Shown piece by piece: positions 1 to 8,326 of a DNA stretch of 64,000 nt. A program made the translations under genes and the position numbers. The notes beneath the pieces were generated by a model. The model was not told the DNA's origin and made no database searches. It was given only the letters and a program-made list of their open reading frames with translations. Location of the stretch: positions 1,224,001-1,288,000 of the forward strand of contig NC_011027.1 in assembly GCF_000020505.1 (NCBI RefSeq), written 5' to 3'. How positions within the stretch are numbered: the stretch's first letter is position 1; each line of letters opens with the position of its first letter. The DNA is from Chlorobaculum parvum NCIB 8327. Lineage in GTDB: Bacteria > Bacteroidota > Chlorobiia > Chlorobiales > Chlorobiaceae.

Positions 1-1
1 C

Positions 2-343
2 ATACAGCTTGAGCAACGCTTAAAGCACCTAGACTTGCCAACCTACAATGACGAGCCTTACCCTGACGAACAAGAAATATCTTTGCTTGGAGGGTTGTTT
101 CCACATTACACGCTGGGAATTTTTGATCCAAGCACTCGAAAGCTAATTATTAACACGCATCTCCTTGATAATGCCATTTTGGATTTGATTTCCAATGGGA
201 TGTCTGAGCTTGTAATCAATTTGGGAATCTTCATTGATCAGTCGGAATTTGAGTCTAGTGAGAAGCTAAGAAATAGCAAATACAGAAGGTGGGTGTCGCA
301 TTCAGAAGGCGAAAGCTTTACCGATCACAATGTTCATCGCTAG
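2..343 (+). CDS. Hypothetical protein, integron cassette ORF, 5'-truncated by window edge
   Basis: The reading frame is open from the first bases of the window to TAG at 341-343, about 113 residues, so the true start is probably outside. A TTG at 35 is the first possible start inside. The visible part is hydrophilic to mixed and has no membrane segment or motif I recognise. Its C-terminus is rich in Ser, Glu, Arg and His. The stop lies six bases before the first attC-like site, as expected for a cassette gene. Base composition is more AT-rich than the housekeeping genes further right, which fits transfer. Function is unknown. Confidence 0.6.
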   Translation: MQLEQRLKHLDLPTYNDEPYPDEQEISLLGGLFPHYTLGIFDPSTRKLIINTHLLDNAILDLISNGMSELVINLGIFIDQSEFESSEKLRNSKYRRWVSHSEGESFTDHNVHR

Positions 344-348
344 AGAAA

Positions 349-424
349 ACATAACAAGGCAAATTAACTCGGACCACAAAAACCGCTACGCGCTTTTTGC
401 GTCCGGTTATTTGCAGCGTTAGCG
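349..424 (+). other. attC-like recombination site 1
   Basis: This is a 76-bp imperfect palindrome. The outer arm ends in TAAC (352-355) and matches GTTA (418-421). The inner arm GGAC (371-374) pairs with GTCC (401-404). Between them an A-rich run and a T-rich run can pair to form the variable terminal structure. This is the standard R''-L''-L'-R' layout of attC, with GTT at 418-420 as the expected crossover position. The R'' box is not a perfect RYYYAAC match. The next cassette's ATG at 427 follows immediately. Confidence 0.65.
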
Positions 425-447
425 AGATGAGCAACGAGGGAAAGCGC

Positions 448-828
448 ATGAATCTGGAGAAAGGGCATATCGCACCATGTAATCGGCGGGGACCAAGGCG
501 GTTGCTCGTATCGGTGGCTGCCACCTTGGTCGTCGCACTCCTGATTTGCCTTTACTGGATCTATCCGTTCCCTCCTCCGGTTGTCGTCCAGTACAAAGGG
601 CGTGACTACCGCCTAGGTGAGTCGTGGGAGGAATTCCAGTCTCGGTTCCCCGGCAAGATCGAAGACCCAGCTGATCTGCAACGTGTGGCTGGAGGGAGCT
701 TGCGGTTCAAGGCGATTCTCGACAGCCCCTCTCCTGCTATTGCTGTCCTGGACTCGACGTCCACGGTGATCTGTGTGCAAGCTCAGGACGGTAGCTATTG
801 GGCCTACTCACTTGTCGGCGGACCGTAG
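448..828 (+). CDS. Membrane-anchored hypothetical protein in an integron cassette
   Basis: This is a 126-residue protein if it starts at ATG 448, which has a good AGGGA ribosome site about six bases upstream. An in-frame ATG at 427, directly after the attC site, would add seven residues. A basic N-terminus is followed by one hydrophobic segment at about residues 20-38, then a soluble domain, so it is likely anchored with the domain outside the cytoplasm. The soluble part has a motif reading GRDYRLGESWEEFQSRFPGK, about which I recognise nothing further. The gene fills a cassette between two attC-like sites. Its function is unknown, as is typical for chromosomal integron cassettes. Confidence 0.65.
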   Translation: MNLEKGHIAPCNRRGPRRLLVSVAATLVVALLICLYWIYPFPPPVVVQYKGRDYRLGESWEEFQSRFPGKIEDPADLQRVAGGSLRFKAILDSPSPAIAVLDSTSTVICVQAQDGSYWAYSLVGGP

Positions 829-844
829 TAAGAGGTGACTCCCT

Positions 845-905
845 CGCTAACACGCCGGGACAACTGACGCCCCAGCGTCCGCCGCTGACCGGCGGAGCGT
901 TAGCG
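845..905 (+). other. attC-like recombination site 2
   Basis: This is a 61-bp palindromic site. CGCTAAC (845-851) is the exact reverse complement of GTTAGCG (899-905), and the adjacent CGCCGG and CCGGCG arms also pair, with a few unpaired bases on one side as in attC sites. It shares its last ten bases with site 1. It lies 17 bp after the stop of the cassette gene. No further cassette follows. Confidence 0.7.
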
Positions 906-1012
906 GTCATCCTGCCCAAGTAAACCAAAGGGTGTCGAATCCAGGCAGCCTGAGCCCCAGGCTGGAAGAAAAAAATCAAAATCGGAATCAAAAAACAACG
1001 TGACCGTAATCG

Positions 1013-1034
1013 CTCCTTCGGGTAAAGGAGTTTT
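1013..1034 (+). terminator. Possible plus-strand terminator after the cassette array
   Basis: CTCCTT (1013-1018) and AAGGAG (1025-1030) form a short hairpin followed by TTTT. It sits between the last cassette and the 3' end of mutY, where read-through from the array would otherwise run antisense into mutY. The stem is only six base pairs. Confidence 0.4.
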
Positions 1035-1036
1035 CA

Positions 1037-1870
1037 TCATTTACCTCCGCCCCCACCAGACTCCCCTGCAATCCGCAACATCCGCTGCTCGCCATACTCC
1101 TCTATCATCGCCTCCTCGACCAGCATATCGACAATCGTGCCGATGCCGTAAGGGCAATCCGCGTACCGCTCTTCGACCGCCTCGCGGGAAAGTTCGCCGC
1201 TCTTGAGCAGCTCGCGCAGCAACGCGCTGCGGTACCAACGTCGGGAACCTTTGAAGGTTGACTGGCGCGTTAGCGGCGCAATGCCTGTCTTCCGCCCGGT
1301 CAGCTCCATCGCACCGTAATCCATGAGCGCATTGTGCCAGTCGCGGCTTCTCCCCTTCGGAAGCACCTCTTCGGCAACCGCCAGAAGCGCTTTTGGAGTA
1401 ATCGATTCTGGAAGGTTCAGTTCATGAATCAGCACTCGCCGGATGTTGGTATCAACAGCAGCAAGATCGAGATTGTCCGCGAAGACAGGAATCGAGCGGC
1501 TCGTGTAGGCTCCGATGCCGGGCAGCTCGATAAGACGGGCAGGATCCGATGGCACGCAACCGTCAAACTGTTCGACAACCATTGCCGCTGCTCGGTGCAA
1601 GCGCTGACCACGAGAGTTATAGCCGAGACCGCTCCAGGCATCGAGCACCTCCCGAAGCGAAGCGGAAGCGAGCGTCTGTACGTCAGGAAAGCGCTCCAGC
1701 CAGAGCGGAAACCGGCGCGCCACGCGGTCGGCCTGCGTCTGCTGAAGCATCACTTCGCTCACCATGATGGCGTAGCGGTCGGTGGTCATACGCCAGGGAA
1801 AGCTGCGTCTGTTCTGCTGGTAGAACTCGAGAATTTTTGACTGGAAAGACTCGACAAAAGTGACATTCAT
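1037..1870 (-). CDS. mutY: A/G-specific adenine glycosylase MutY, clusterless form
   Basis: A DNA repair glycosylase of the HhH-GPD superfamily, 277 residues, predicted to remove adenine mispaired with 8-oxoguanine. The FPWR motif (residues 24-27), the catalytic Glu39 within SEVMLQQTQ, the helix-hairpin-helix loop LPGIGAY (about 116-122) and the catalytic Asp140 in VDTN are all present. The segment that normally holds the four cysteines of the [4Fe-4S] cluster (after about residue 195) has no cysteine, and the C-terminal NUDIX-like 8-oxoG recognition domain is not evident. It therefore resembles the clusterless MutY group. ATG at 1870 gives the expected N-terminus. It is transcribed away from the ffh operon, with no obvious partner gene. 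Confidence 0.85.
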   Translation of the reverse strand: MNVTFVESFQSKILEFYQQNRRSFPWRMTTDRYAIMVSEVMLQQTQADRVARRFPLWLERFPDVQTLASASLREVLDAWSGLGYNSRGQRLHRAAAMVVEQFDGCVPSDPARLIELPGIGAYTSRSIPVFADNLDLAAVDTNIRRVLIHELNLPESITPKALLAVAEEVLPKGRSRDWHNALMDYGAMELTGRKTGIAPLTRQSTFKGSRRWYRSALLRELLKSGELSREAVEERYADCPYGIGTIVDMLVEEAMIEEYGEQRMLRIAGESGGGGGK

Positions 1871-2092
1871 AGCTTCTGCAATGCTGGTTTACCGTTAACG
1901 GAAAAGCAACATAAGCAAGAAGCTGGAAAAGCACCAAACAAGGAAGGAAAAGGGATCGGTCAGGCATAAAAGGCGGGCAAGTAATTCGCAGAATGCTGTC
2001 GGGATGGTTCGCACTTGTCATCAACGCTCATCCATCAAATCAGCCAAATGCAACCACGTCCATTCCATTGAACTTTTGCCGGAACGCAAGAA

Positions 2093-2125
2093 AGCTGCAC
2101 CACCTTTTTTTAAGGCAGTGCAGCT
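2093..2125 (-). terminator. Hairpin downstream of rplS, probable operon terminator
   Basis: AGCTGCAC (2093-2100) pairs with GTGCAGCT (2118-2125). After a two-base internal loop, CCTT and AAGG extend the stem around a T-rich loop. It lies about 30 bp past the rplS stop, at the end of the five-gene operon. The U-tract after it on the minus strand is short (TTTC), so efficiency is uncertain. Confidence 0.5.
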
Positions 2126-2153
2126 CTGCGTGTAATGCTGGAAAGAGTACAGC

Positions 2154-2519
2154 TCAGGCCTGGGCAGAAGCGGTCTTGCGCTCTTTGACCTTGAGTGCAG
2201 CTTTACCGGTACGCTTGCGCAGGTAGAAGAGCTTGGCGCGGCGTGCCTTGCCATTCCTGACGACCGTGATGCTCTCAACGTTTGGCGAGTTGACCGGGAT
2301 GATCCTCTCAACGCCAACGCCGTGAGAAATCTTGCGAACGGTAATGGTTTTGGATGTACCGGCACCCTTGTCGCCGATCACGACGCCTTCGAAAGCCTGA
2401 AGACGCTCTTTTTCACCCTCGATAACCTTGAGCTGAATCCTGACGGTATCGCCGGGACGAACTTCAGGAATATCGTTCCTTTCCTGGGTCGCTTCAACCA
2501 ACTGAATTAACTGATCCAT
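2154..2519 (-). CDS. rplS: 50S ribosomal protein L19
   Basis: A 121-residue large-subunit ribosomal protein that sits at the interface with the 30S subunit. The family signatures are clear: the N-terminal MDQLIQLVE helix, the [12 protein letters not shown] strand, the [10 protein letters not shown] loop and the basic C-terminal part with [18 protein letters not shown]. Length is typical of the family (about 115-125). It is the last gene of the conserved ffh-rpsP-rimM-trmD-rplS order, 21 bp after trmD, and a hairpin follows it. It is presumably co-transcribed with the whole operon. Confidence 0.97.
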
Positions 2520-2540
2520 GATGACACTTTATCTTTATGG

Positions 2541-3233
2541 TTATTCTTCTTCACTCTCTCTGCGTAGCAGCTCCGGCCTGCGCCTGAGCGTTCGTTCACG
2601 CGCATTTTCCTGCCGCCAGCGCTCGATTTTTTCATGATGGCCTGAAAGCAGCACATCGGGCACCTTCATCCCGCGGAACTCCGCTGGGCGAGTATACCAC
2701 GAACAGTCCAGAAGCTCGCCCTGAAACGAATCGGTCAATGCCGACTCACCGTCACCGAGCACTCCGGGAATGAGCCTGACGACGGCGTCCATGACCATGA
2801 GTGCGGGAATCTCTCCTCCGGAAAGCACCACATCACCGACCGAAAGCTCCAGAGTCACCAGCGTTTGGCGAATCCTTTCGTCCATGGCTTTGTAGTGGCC
2901 GCACAGCACGATGAGATTCTCCACTGTAGACAGCCTGTTGGCTCTCTTCTGCTCGAAACGCTCACCGTCAGGGGTCATGAAAATGACTTCGTCATACGCC
3001 CTTTCAGCCTGCAACTTCTCAATACATGCAAACACCGGCTCTGGACGGATCACCATTCCAGCCCCTCCTCCGAACGGCGCATCATCTACCTGCTGGTAGC
3101 GGCCCAATCCGTAATCGTGCAGATTATGCACATGGATTTCCGCAAGACCTTTCCGCCTTGCGATGCCAAGCAACCCTTTTTCAAGGGGCGAGGCAAAAAA
3201 ATCCGGAATGACGGAAATGATATCTATCCTCAT
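2541..3233 (-). CDS. trmD: tRNA (guanine-37-N1)-methyltransferase
   Basis: TrmD uses SAM to methylate G37 next to the anticodon in tRNAs with G36, which prevents +1 frameshifting. The start chosen is ATG 3233 (MRIDIISV), giving 230 residues; an in-frame start nine bases upstream is possible. The trefoil-knot SAM site is visible as [13 protein letters not shown] and [24 protein letters not shown]. The substrate loop [13 protein letters not shown] lies near residues 50-62. The gene sits between rimM and rplS in the standard order. Confidence 0.96.
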   Translation of the reverse strand: MRIDIISVIPDFFASPLEKGLLGIARRKGLAEIHVHNLHDYGLGRYQQVDDAPFGGGAGMVIRPEPVFACIEKLQAERAYDEVIFMTPDGERFEQKRANRLSTVENLIVLCGHYKAMDERIRQTLVTLELSVGDVVLSGGEIPALMVMDAVVRLIPGVLGDGESALTDSFQGELLDCSWYTRPAEFRGMKVPDVLLSGHHEKIERWRQENARERTLRRRPELLRRESEEE

Positions 3234-3306
3234 GGCGTCCACATCTGAGTCATTGCCTTTTCAATCTTGTCAAGAACATATCGCCCCAAAATCTGAGGCT
3301 TCGACG

Positions 3307-3810
3307 CTACAGAAATTCGGAAAATCTCCGCAACGTCACGATCCCTTTATCGAGATCGATTTCCGTTATAAACTCTTCGACTGCGGGCACAAGCACTTTT
3401 TTGCCACCCGTATCGATTTCATAGACATCCTGCGCCGGCATCTGCAAGACATTGCTGATAACCCCCACTCTACCTTCTGCTTCGTCAACCACTTCCAGAC
3501 CGATCAGGTCGTGAAGGTAGGCTCGATCGTCGGGCATGGGCTCGAGCGCGTCTCCGGTCACGTAAAGCCTTGAACCGGCTGCGGCCTCGGCCTCTTCGCG
3601 GGATTCGATGCCTTCGAACATCAACCAGGCAAAACCCTGCTGAAACTTGGCTGACCGCACTTTGCGGACAACGACCTCTTCGGGACTCTTGCCTATATAA
3701 TATTCACGGCGCGTCAGAAAACTTTCGGGAAAATCGGTCACCGGCTGAACCTTGAGTTCGCCTTTCAGCCCTTTGGGCTTCAAAACGATGCCTGTCAGAA
3801 ACAGTTCCAC
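3307..3810 (-). CDS. rimM: 16S rRNA processing protein RimM
   Basis: A ribosome maturation factor that binds S19 and helps to mature the head of the 30S subunit. It has 167 residues, the usual length. The N-terminal RimM beta-barrel ([19 protein letters not shown]...) is followed by a PRC-barrel domain with [11 protein letters not shown] and a conserved C-terminal [13 protein letters not shown]-like segment, here reading [16 protein letters not shown]. The start is a GTG at 3810; no better ATG lies nearby. It follows rpsP by 36 bp on the minus strand, within the ffh-rplS operon. Confidence 0.95.
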   Translation of the reverse strand: MELFLTGIVLKPKGLKGELKVQPVTDFPESFLTRREYYIGKSPEEVVVRKVRSAKFQQGFAWLMFEGIESREEAEAAAGSRLYVTGDALEPMPDDRAYLHDLIGLEVVDEAEGRVGVISNVLQMPAQDVYEIDTGGKKVLVPAVEEFITEIDLDKGIVTLRRFSEFL

Positions 3811-3846
3811 TCCTATTCAGCCGGTTCAGAATTCCCTGTATCGACC

Positions 3847-4251
3847 TCAGCCTTCGGCGGAACCGGCAGCTTCGGCAGCCTTCTTGGCCTGACGGCGACG
3901 AGTCTTGGCCGTAAGACGCTTCTGGCGACGCTCGGCTTCACGCTGCTGCCACGCTTCCATCTCGGTAGCGATATCAGCCTCGCTGACACCGCGGCGCTTC
4001 AGGTTCATTTCATGAAGCAAACCGGTTGCGCGAATGAGGCTATGGGCCGTAGCGGTCGGCTGGGCACCCACGTTCAGCCAGTAGGCGACGCGATCTTTCT
4101 CGATGGTTACAGCATGCGGCTTGGCGGTCGGGTTGTAGTGACCGATCACTTCGAGAAACTTACCATCTCGCGGTGCACGCCCGTCGGCAGCAACGATCTG
4201 GTAAAATGGCATCTTTTTCCTTCCGGCTCTTTTCAATCTGATCTTAACCAA
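3847..4251 (-). CDS. rpsP: 30S ribosomal protein S16 with C-terminal extension
   Basis: Small-subunit protein S16, 134 residues. The N-terminal [19 protein letters not shown] and the downstream [13 protein letters not shown] are classic. Homology requires the start at TTG 4251, since the only nearby ATG (MPFYQ) would remove the conserved first strand. The C-terminal third, after about residue 90, is an Arg/Lys/Ala-rich tail absent from short S16 proteins of 80-90 residues and common in this wider lineage. It is the second gene of the ffh operon. Confidence 0.95.
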   Translation of the reverse strand: MVKIRLKRAGRKKMPFYQIVAADGRAPRDGKFLEVIGHYNPTAKPHAVTIEKDRVAYWLNVGAQPTATAHSLIRATGLLHEMNLKRRGVSEADIATEMEAWQQREAERRQKRLTAKTRRRQAKKAAEAAGSAEG

Positions 4252-4291
4252 AACGTAATGTGTTTAATTTATTGTAAGAGATAGTATTCAT

Positions 4292-5641
4292 TTATCGTTT
4301 CAGAAACTTGTCGAGCGCTAGGTTCTCCGTGGTGATCTTCCTGCCGGACTTGGTCAGGCGGTTGACCGAACGCATCATTTTTTTCATTTCGGTAAACTGC
4401 TTGAGCAGCATGTTGACCTCCTGAACCCGGGTTCCGCTGCCGAGCGCGATGCGCTTGCGGCGGCTGCCGTTGATGATTTCAGGGCTTTTGCGCTCCTCTT
4501 TGGTCATCGAGGAGATCATCGCCTCGATGGGCTTGAAGTTGATATTTTCGAGATCCTGCTTGGGTACCATCTTGTTCAGGCCGGGCACCATTTCAATGAG
4601 CCCCTGAATCGAGCCCATCTTCTTGAGCTGCTGCAACTGATCAAAAAAGTCCTCGAGGTCGAACTCATTTTTCATGAGCTTCGACTGCATCTGCATCGTC
4701 TTTTCGAGGTCGAGGGTCTCCTGGGCCTTCTCGACAAAACTGACGATGTCGCCCATTCCGAGAATCCTCTGGGCCATACGATCGGGATAGAACAGATCGA
4801 GATCATCGACCTTCTCCCCCACGCTCATGAACTTGATCGGCTTTTCAACCACCTGACGGATCGAAAGCGCTGCACCGCCGCGGGAATCACCGTCGAGCTT
4901 GGTGAGCACCACGCCGTCGAAATCGAGACGTTCGTTGAAGGCCTTGGCCGTATTGACCGCCTCTTGACCCATCATCGAATCAACGACAAAGAGCAGCTCG
5001 TCAGGGCTGAGCTTGTTCTTGAGCGCTTCGGCCTCGGCCATCATCGCCTCGTCGATCTGCAAGCGACCGGCGGTATCGACAATCAGCACATCCTTGGCGC
5101 CGTTTTTAGCCGCCTCGAGACCGCCGAGGGCAGCCTTCATGGCATCCTGCTCTTCGACCGAGTAAACCGGAACGTCGATCTGTTCGCCGAGCGTCTTGAG
5201 CTGCTCGATAGCAGCCGGACGATAGACGTCTGCAGCCACAAGCATCGGGTTCTTGCCGTTCTTCTTGAGGCGCTTGGCAAGCTTGGCGCAGAAAGTGGTT
5301 TTACCCGAACCCTGCAAACCGGCCACCATGACGATTGCCGGCATCTTTTTCGGCGGAAGATTCAGCGGCTGGTTCTCGCCACCCATGATCTCGGCCAGCT
5401 CGTCGTTGACGATCTTGACGATCATCTGCGCGGGCGAAACGCTCTTGATGACCTCCTCGCCGAGAGACTTCTCTCTTATATCCTCGACCAGCTTCTTGGC
5501 AACCTTGTAGTTGACATCGGCACTCAACAGAGCGCGCTTGATGTCACGCATGGCGATACCGATGTTGACCTCGTTGATCGTCGCCTGTCCGGCGAGTTTC
5601 TTGAAGGTCAGCTCAAGTTTATCACTGAGATTGTCGAACAT
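4292..5641 (-). CDS. ffh: Signal recognition particle protein Ffh
   Basis: The GTPase of the signal recognition particle; it binds 4.5S RNA and signal peptides and delivers ribosomes to FtsY. It has 449 residues. The N domain spans about 1-90. The G domain has GLQGSGKTT (about 108-116), DTAGR (about 190), and [10 protein letters not shown]. The Met-rich M domain spans about 300-430, with [12 protein letters not shown] and [11 protein letters not shown] as RNA-binding elements. It is the promoter-proximal gene of the ffh-rpsP-rimM-trmD-rplS operon. The AT-rich 138-bp divergent spacer to the heptose kinase contains a TTGACT box (minus strand, 5717-5712) that could be a -35 element. Confidence 0.97.
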   Translation of the reverse strand: MFDNLSDKLELTFKKLAGQATINEVNIGIAMRDIKRALLSADVNYKVAKKLVEDIREKSLGEEVIKSVSPAQMIVKIVNDELAEIMGGENQPLNLPPKKMPAIVMVAGLQGSGKTTFCAKLAKRLKKNGKNPMLVAADVYRPAAIEQLKTLGEQIDVPVYSVEEQDAMKAALGGLEAAKNGAKDVLIVDTAGRLQIDEAMMAEAEALKNKLSPDELLFVVDSMMGQEAVNTAKAFNERLDFDGVVLTKLDGDSRGGAALSIRQVVEKPIKFMSVGEKVDDLDLFYPDRMAQRILGMGDIVSFVEKAQETLDLEKTMQMQSKLMKNEFDLEDFFDQLQQLKKMGSIQGLIEMVPGLNKMVPKQDLENINFKPIEAMISSMTKEERKSPEIINGSRRKRIALGSGTRVQEVNMLLKQFTEMKKMMRSVNRLTKSGRKITTENLALDKFLKR

Positions 5642-5779
5642 GATGAATCGGTCACATAAATTCTAAAAATGGATAGCTTTAAATATAAAAAAATTATCAT
5701 AAAATAAAACCAGTCAATGCAATGACCCTCATGGTATTTTTCCTTTATATTTACCTGACTTCAATTTAACCTGTCACCC

Positions 5780-6772
5780 ATGCCCGCCGAAATTATCGAA
5801 CACATTTTTCAGACCTTCAAACACCGGAAAATTGCCGTTATCGGCGATCTGATGATCGATAAGTATATCTTCGGCCATGTTTCGCGCATCTCGCCGGAAT
5901 ATCCGGTGCCGGTGGTCGATGTTTCCCGTGAAGACAGCCGACTCGGCGGAGCGGCCAACGTGGCGATCAACACTCATGTACTCGGTGCCGAAACCCTCCT
6001 GATAGGCGTAACCGGTCAGGATGCGGAGCGCGAGAACCTCCTCAGACTGATGCAGGAGCAGGAGCTCGATACGGGCATGATCGTAGCCGACCCTTCGCGC
6101 CCCACCACCTGCAAAACCCGCATCCTCTCACAGAACCACCATATCACCCGGGTCGATTACGAGCGGCGCCATCCGCTCGATGCGGCAATCGAAGCGCAAC
6201 TGCTCGGCATGTTCCGGGAAGTCGCGCCGTCACTGGACGCAGTGGTACTTGAAGACTATAATAAAGGAGTGCTCACCCCGTCACTGGTCGAAGCGGTCAT
6301 CACAACCTGCAAGGCACTGAATGTGCCGGTACTGGTCGATCCGAAGCTCAAGGGATTTTTCTCCTACAGCGGCTGCACGGTCTTCAAGCCAAATCTCTCA
6401 GAACTCGCCGCATCGCTCGGTATTGCAGTGAGCAACGACGACAGCGAGGTCGAAAATGCCTGCCTTCAGCTTGTAGAAAAACTCGTGGTATCAAGCCTCG
6501 TGGTGACCCGAAGCGAAAAAGGCATGACGGTCTACGACGGCAAATTCACTCACCTTCCGGCCATCTCGCTCGATGTGGCCGATGTATCAGGCGCCGGCGA
6601 TACGGTGATCGCCCTCTTGGCGCTCGGCATGGCCTCGGACCTCGACCTGGTCACCAGCACCCGGATAGCCAATCTTGCAGCCCACACCGTCTGTCAGGAG
6701 GTCGGCGCAGTACCGGTCAGGCCGGAAAAACTCTTCAACGCCTGCATAGCCCATTTGAGGAACTCTTTATAA
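5780..6772 (+). CDS. rfaE1: D-glycero-beta-D-manno-heptose-7-phosphate kinase (RfaE domain I)
   Basis: A PfkB/ribokinase-family kinase of 330 residues, predicted to phosphorylate heptose 7-phosphate at C1 for ADP-heptose and LPS core synthesis. Visible elements are the N-terminal strand [17 protein letters not shown], the family motif around [17 protein letters not shown] (about 54-70) and the anion-hole/catalytic motif VSGAGDT (about 268-274). Only the kinase domain is present; the cytidylyltransferase domain of bifunctional HldE is missing and would be a separate gene. It is divergent from ffh, with no operon partner. Confidence 0.88.
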   Translation: MPAEIIEHIFQTFKHRKIAVIGDLMIDKYIFGHVSRISPEYPVPVVDVSREDSRLGGAANVAINTHVLGAETLLIGVTGQDAERENLLRLMQEQELDTGMIVADPSRPTTCKTRILSQNHHITRVDYERRHPLDAAIEAQLLGMFREVAPSLDAVVLEDYNKGVLTPSLVEAVITTCKALNVPVLVDPKLKGFFSYSGCTVFKPNLSELAASLGIAVSNDDSEVENACLQLVEKLVVSSLVVTRSEKGMTVYDGKFTHLPAISLDVADVSGAGDTVIALLALGMASDLDLVTSTRIANLAAHTVCQEVGAVPVRPEKLFNACIAHLRNSL

Positions 6773-6800
6773 CAACAAGGGTTGGCGGCTCAAGTTCCAC

Positions 6801-7418
6801 TCAGGAAATGTGGATGTGGTTATCGACCACTGATGGCCACGGTGGCGCGTACGAGGAGTCCTGCGCCAGCGATCGCATCTTCTGCAGTGAATAAAAAGGC
6901 ACCTCGAACAGCGCAGCGTTGCTGAGCGCAGGCGGGATATCGGCACCCGGATCGAGATGCATCACGAACGTCACGTGCACCCTGCTCTCGTTGACGGGCA
7001 GTAGTATCCAGGCGCCCCAGGCCTCACGCACCCGATACATATCCGGCTTCACCGGCACAAAATCGTGAGCGCTGTTCATCGTCAACGCAAGCGCCCCCTC
7101 CTCGGAAGCATGCAACTCGGTACGCACAATCATCTCGCGCTTGGGAATCGGCCAGGGCGTGTTGAGCACCTGGCGGACGACGTAATCGAGATCGTCGTTC
7201 TGATGCAACACCTGCATTTCGGAAAGCTGATGCACCCAGCGCCCGTAGCTGTCAAAATCATGAAACAGACTGATCAGCTTCCTGAGTGACACATCGAACT
7301 CGGTCTCACCCTTGAAGCCCAGCACCTCGGAGCCACGGATCTTCGATGAATAGACCTTGATAGCCTTGTGATCGACACGAAATTCCCAGTTGCCCTGCAG
7401 GGCGGTAGCTACATCCAT
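6801..7418 (-). CDS. START-domain (SRPBCC) lipid-binding-like protein
   Basis: A 205-residue protein from ATG 7418. The frame is open back to 7526 but that would overlap the upstream gene. The pattern resembles the START/StAR-related lipid-transfer fold of the SRPBCC superfamily: N-terminal WEFRVDHKAIKVYSSKI, a central WVHQLSEMQVLH, TPWPIPKREMIVRTEL, and VRVHVTFVMHLDPGADIPPALSN-type C-terminal strands. The ligand is unknown; hydrophobic molecules such as lipids or pigments are typical. It lacks a signal peptide, so it is probably cytoplasmic. A paralogue lies 43 bp upstream and the two are likely co-transcribed. Confidence 0.7.
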   Translation of the reverse strand: MDVATALQGNWEFRVDHKAIKVYSSKIRGSEVLGFKGETEFDVSLRKLISLFHDFDSYGRWVHQLSEMQVLHQNDDLDYVVRQVLNTPWPIPKREMIVRTELHASEEGALALTMNSAHDFVPVKPDMYRVREAWGAWILLPVNESRVHVTFVMHLDPGADIPPALSNAALFEVPFYSLQKMRSLAQDSSYAPPWPSVVDNHIHIS

Positions 7419-7461
7419 TGGCTTGAACTTCTGATGATGATACGAGAGAAACCCGAGGGCT

Positions 7462-8121
7462 CTATTCCGAGATAAAATCGGTATAGTTTCTGATAATATC
7501 TTTTGGCGACTCGTTAAACGCTGCATCGACAGGCTCGCGGTACTTTTCGCGCTTCACAAAGTCGCGCAGGTTGTTCAACGTGTGATATGGCGTGTCGATC
7601 ACGGCGATATTTGCCAGCCATGAGGGAATCTCTCCGCCCGGTTCGATATGCAGTCTGAACACCACACGGCACTGCTCGTCCGACAGCGGCAGAATATTCC
7701 ACGCCCCTTCGAGCTTGCGAACCCTGACGTACCGGCTATCCTCAGGGATGAAATCCGGAAGGCATTCAATCTTGATAAAAGCCTCACCGGTTTCGGGATC
7801 TTTGTAGGCAGTCGATCGGCTGATGATTTCCCGGTCCGTCACCGGCCAGGGCGCAGTGACGTGCTGCAGAACCACACGGCCCTCATTGTCGTTGTCAAGT
7901 TCCTGAAGAATACGCATTTCGCTGGTTTTCCAGACCCAGTCAGGTGCCGACTCGATGTCGTAAAGAAGGCTGAGAACGGAGTGCTGCGGAGCGTCAATGG
8001 TCGCAACACCAACAAAGGAAAGAAAGTCGGATGAAGGCACCGGGCAGGTAAAAATCTTCAGCCAGTCGTTGTTGAACCTGAGCGTACAGGTATTGCTATT
8101 GATTTTTTCGAGGAGTGACAT
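7462..8121 (-). CDS. START-domain (SRPBCC) lipid-binding-like protein, paralogue
   Basis: A 219-residue paralogue of the next gene. The shared blocks are [47 protein letters not shown] and [30 protein letters not shown]. These equal the START core seen in the neighbour, so the pair arose by tandem duplication. No signal peptide is evident. ATG 8121 is preceded by an AAAAAATCAATAG-type AT-rich leader without a clear ribosome site. The substrate is unknown. Confidence 0.7.
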   Translation of the reverse strand: MSLLEKINSNTCTLRFNNDWLKIFTCPVPSSDFLSFVGVATIDAPQHSVLSLLYDIESAPDWVWKTSEMRILQELDNDNEGRVVLQHVTAPWPVTDREIISRSTAYKDPETGEAFIKIECLPDFIPEDSRYVRVRKLEGAWNILPLSDEQCRVVFRLHIEPGGEIPSWLANIAVIDTPYHTLNNLRDFVKREKYREPVDAAFNESPKDIIRNYTDFISE

Positions 8122-8231
8122 AGTCGATAATGATGAAGTGGTTGATTTTCAGTGAAACCATTTCACAACAATGAACCGGAAATTTTCAGCGGTTCAAGGC
8201 GCCATGAAAAGCTGGCATAAGCAAAAAGAAC

Positions 8232-8304
8232 ACCATCTCCTGAAAAATTCAGGATGAGCATTGATCTACTTGCCCGAACCGGATCGTCGGTAAAGGGAGA
8301 TGGT
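8232..8304 (-). ncRNA. Structured element between ctpA-like and START genes (terminator or structured RNA)
   Basis: ACCATCTCC (8232-8240) is the exact complement of GGAGATGGT (8296-8304), forming a nine-bp closing stem. Inside or competing with it, TCCTGAA (8238-8244) and TTCAGGA (8248-8254) form a perfect seven-bp hairpin with an AAA loop. On the minus strand the structure ends with TGTTCTTTTTG, so it could terminate the protease transcript. The two mutually exclusive stems also resemble an attenuator ahead of the START genes. I do not recognise the family. Confidence 0.4.
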
Positions 8305-8326
8305 CCAACAAGTGTTTTGGGATGCC

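Larger units (their letters stand above)
1..905 (+). mobile_element. Distal end of an integron gene-cassette array
   Basis: Two attC-like imperfect palindromes (349-424 and 845-905) each follow a plus-strand ORF and each end in the same ten bases AGCGTTAGCG. They delimit one complete cassette of about 480 bp and the tail of another that enters from outside the window. This ORF-attC-ORF-attC order is the layout of cassette arrays. No integrase or attI is visible, so these would have to lie to the left. The chromosomal gene mutY follows directly, so the array ends here. The call rests on the palindromes and layout only; cassette mobility is inferred. Confidence 0.7.
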
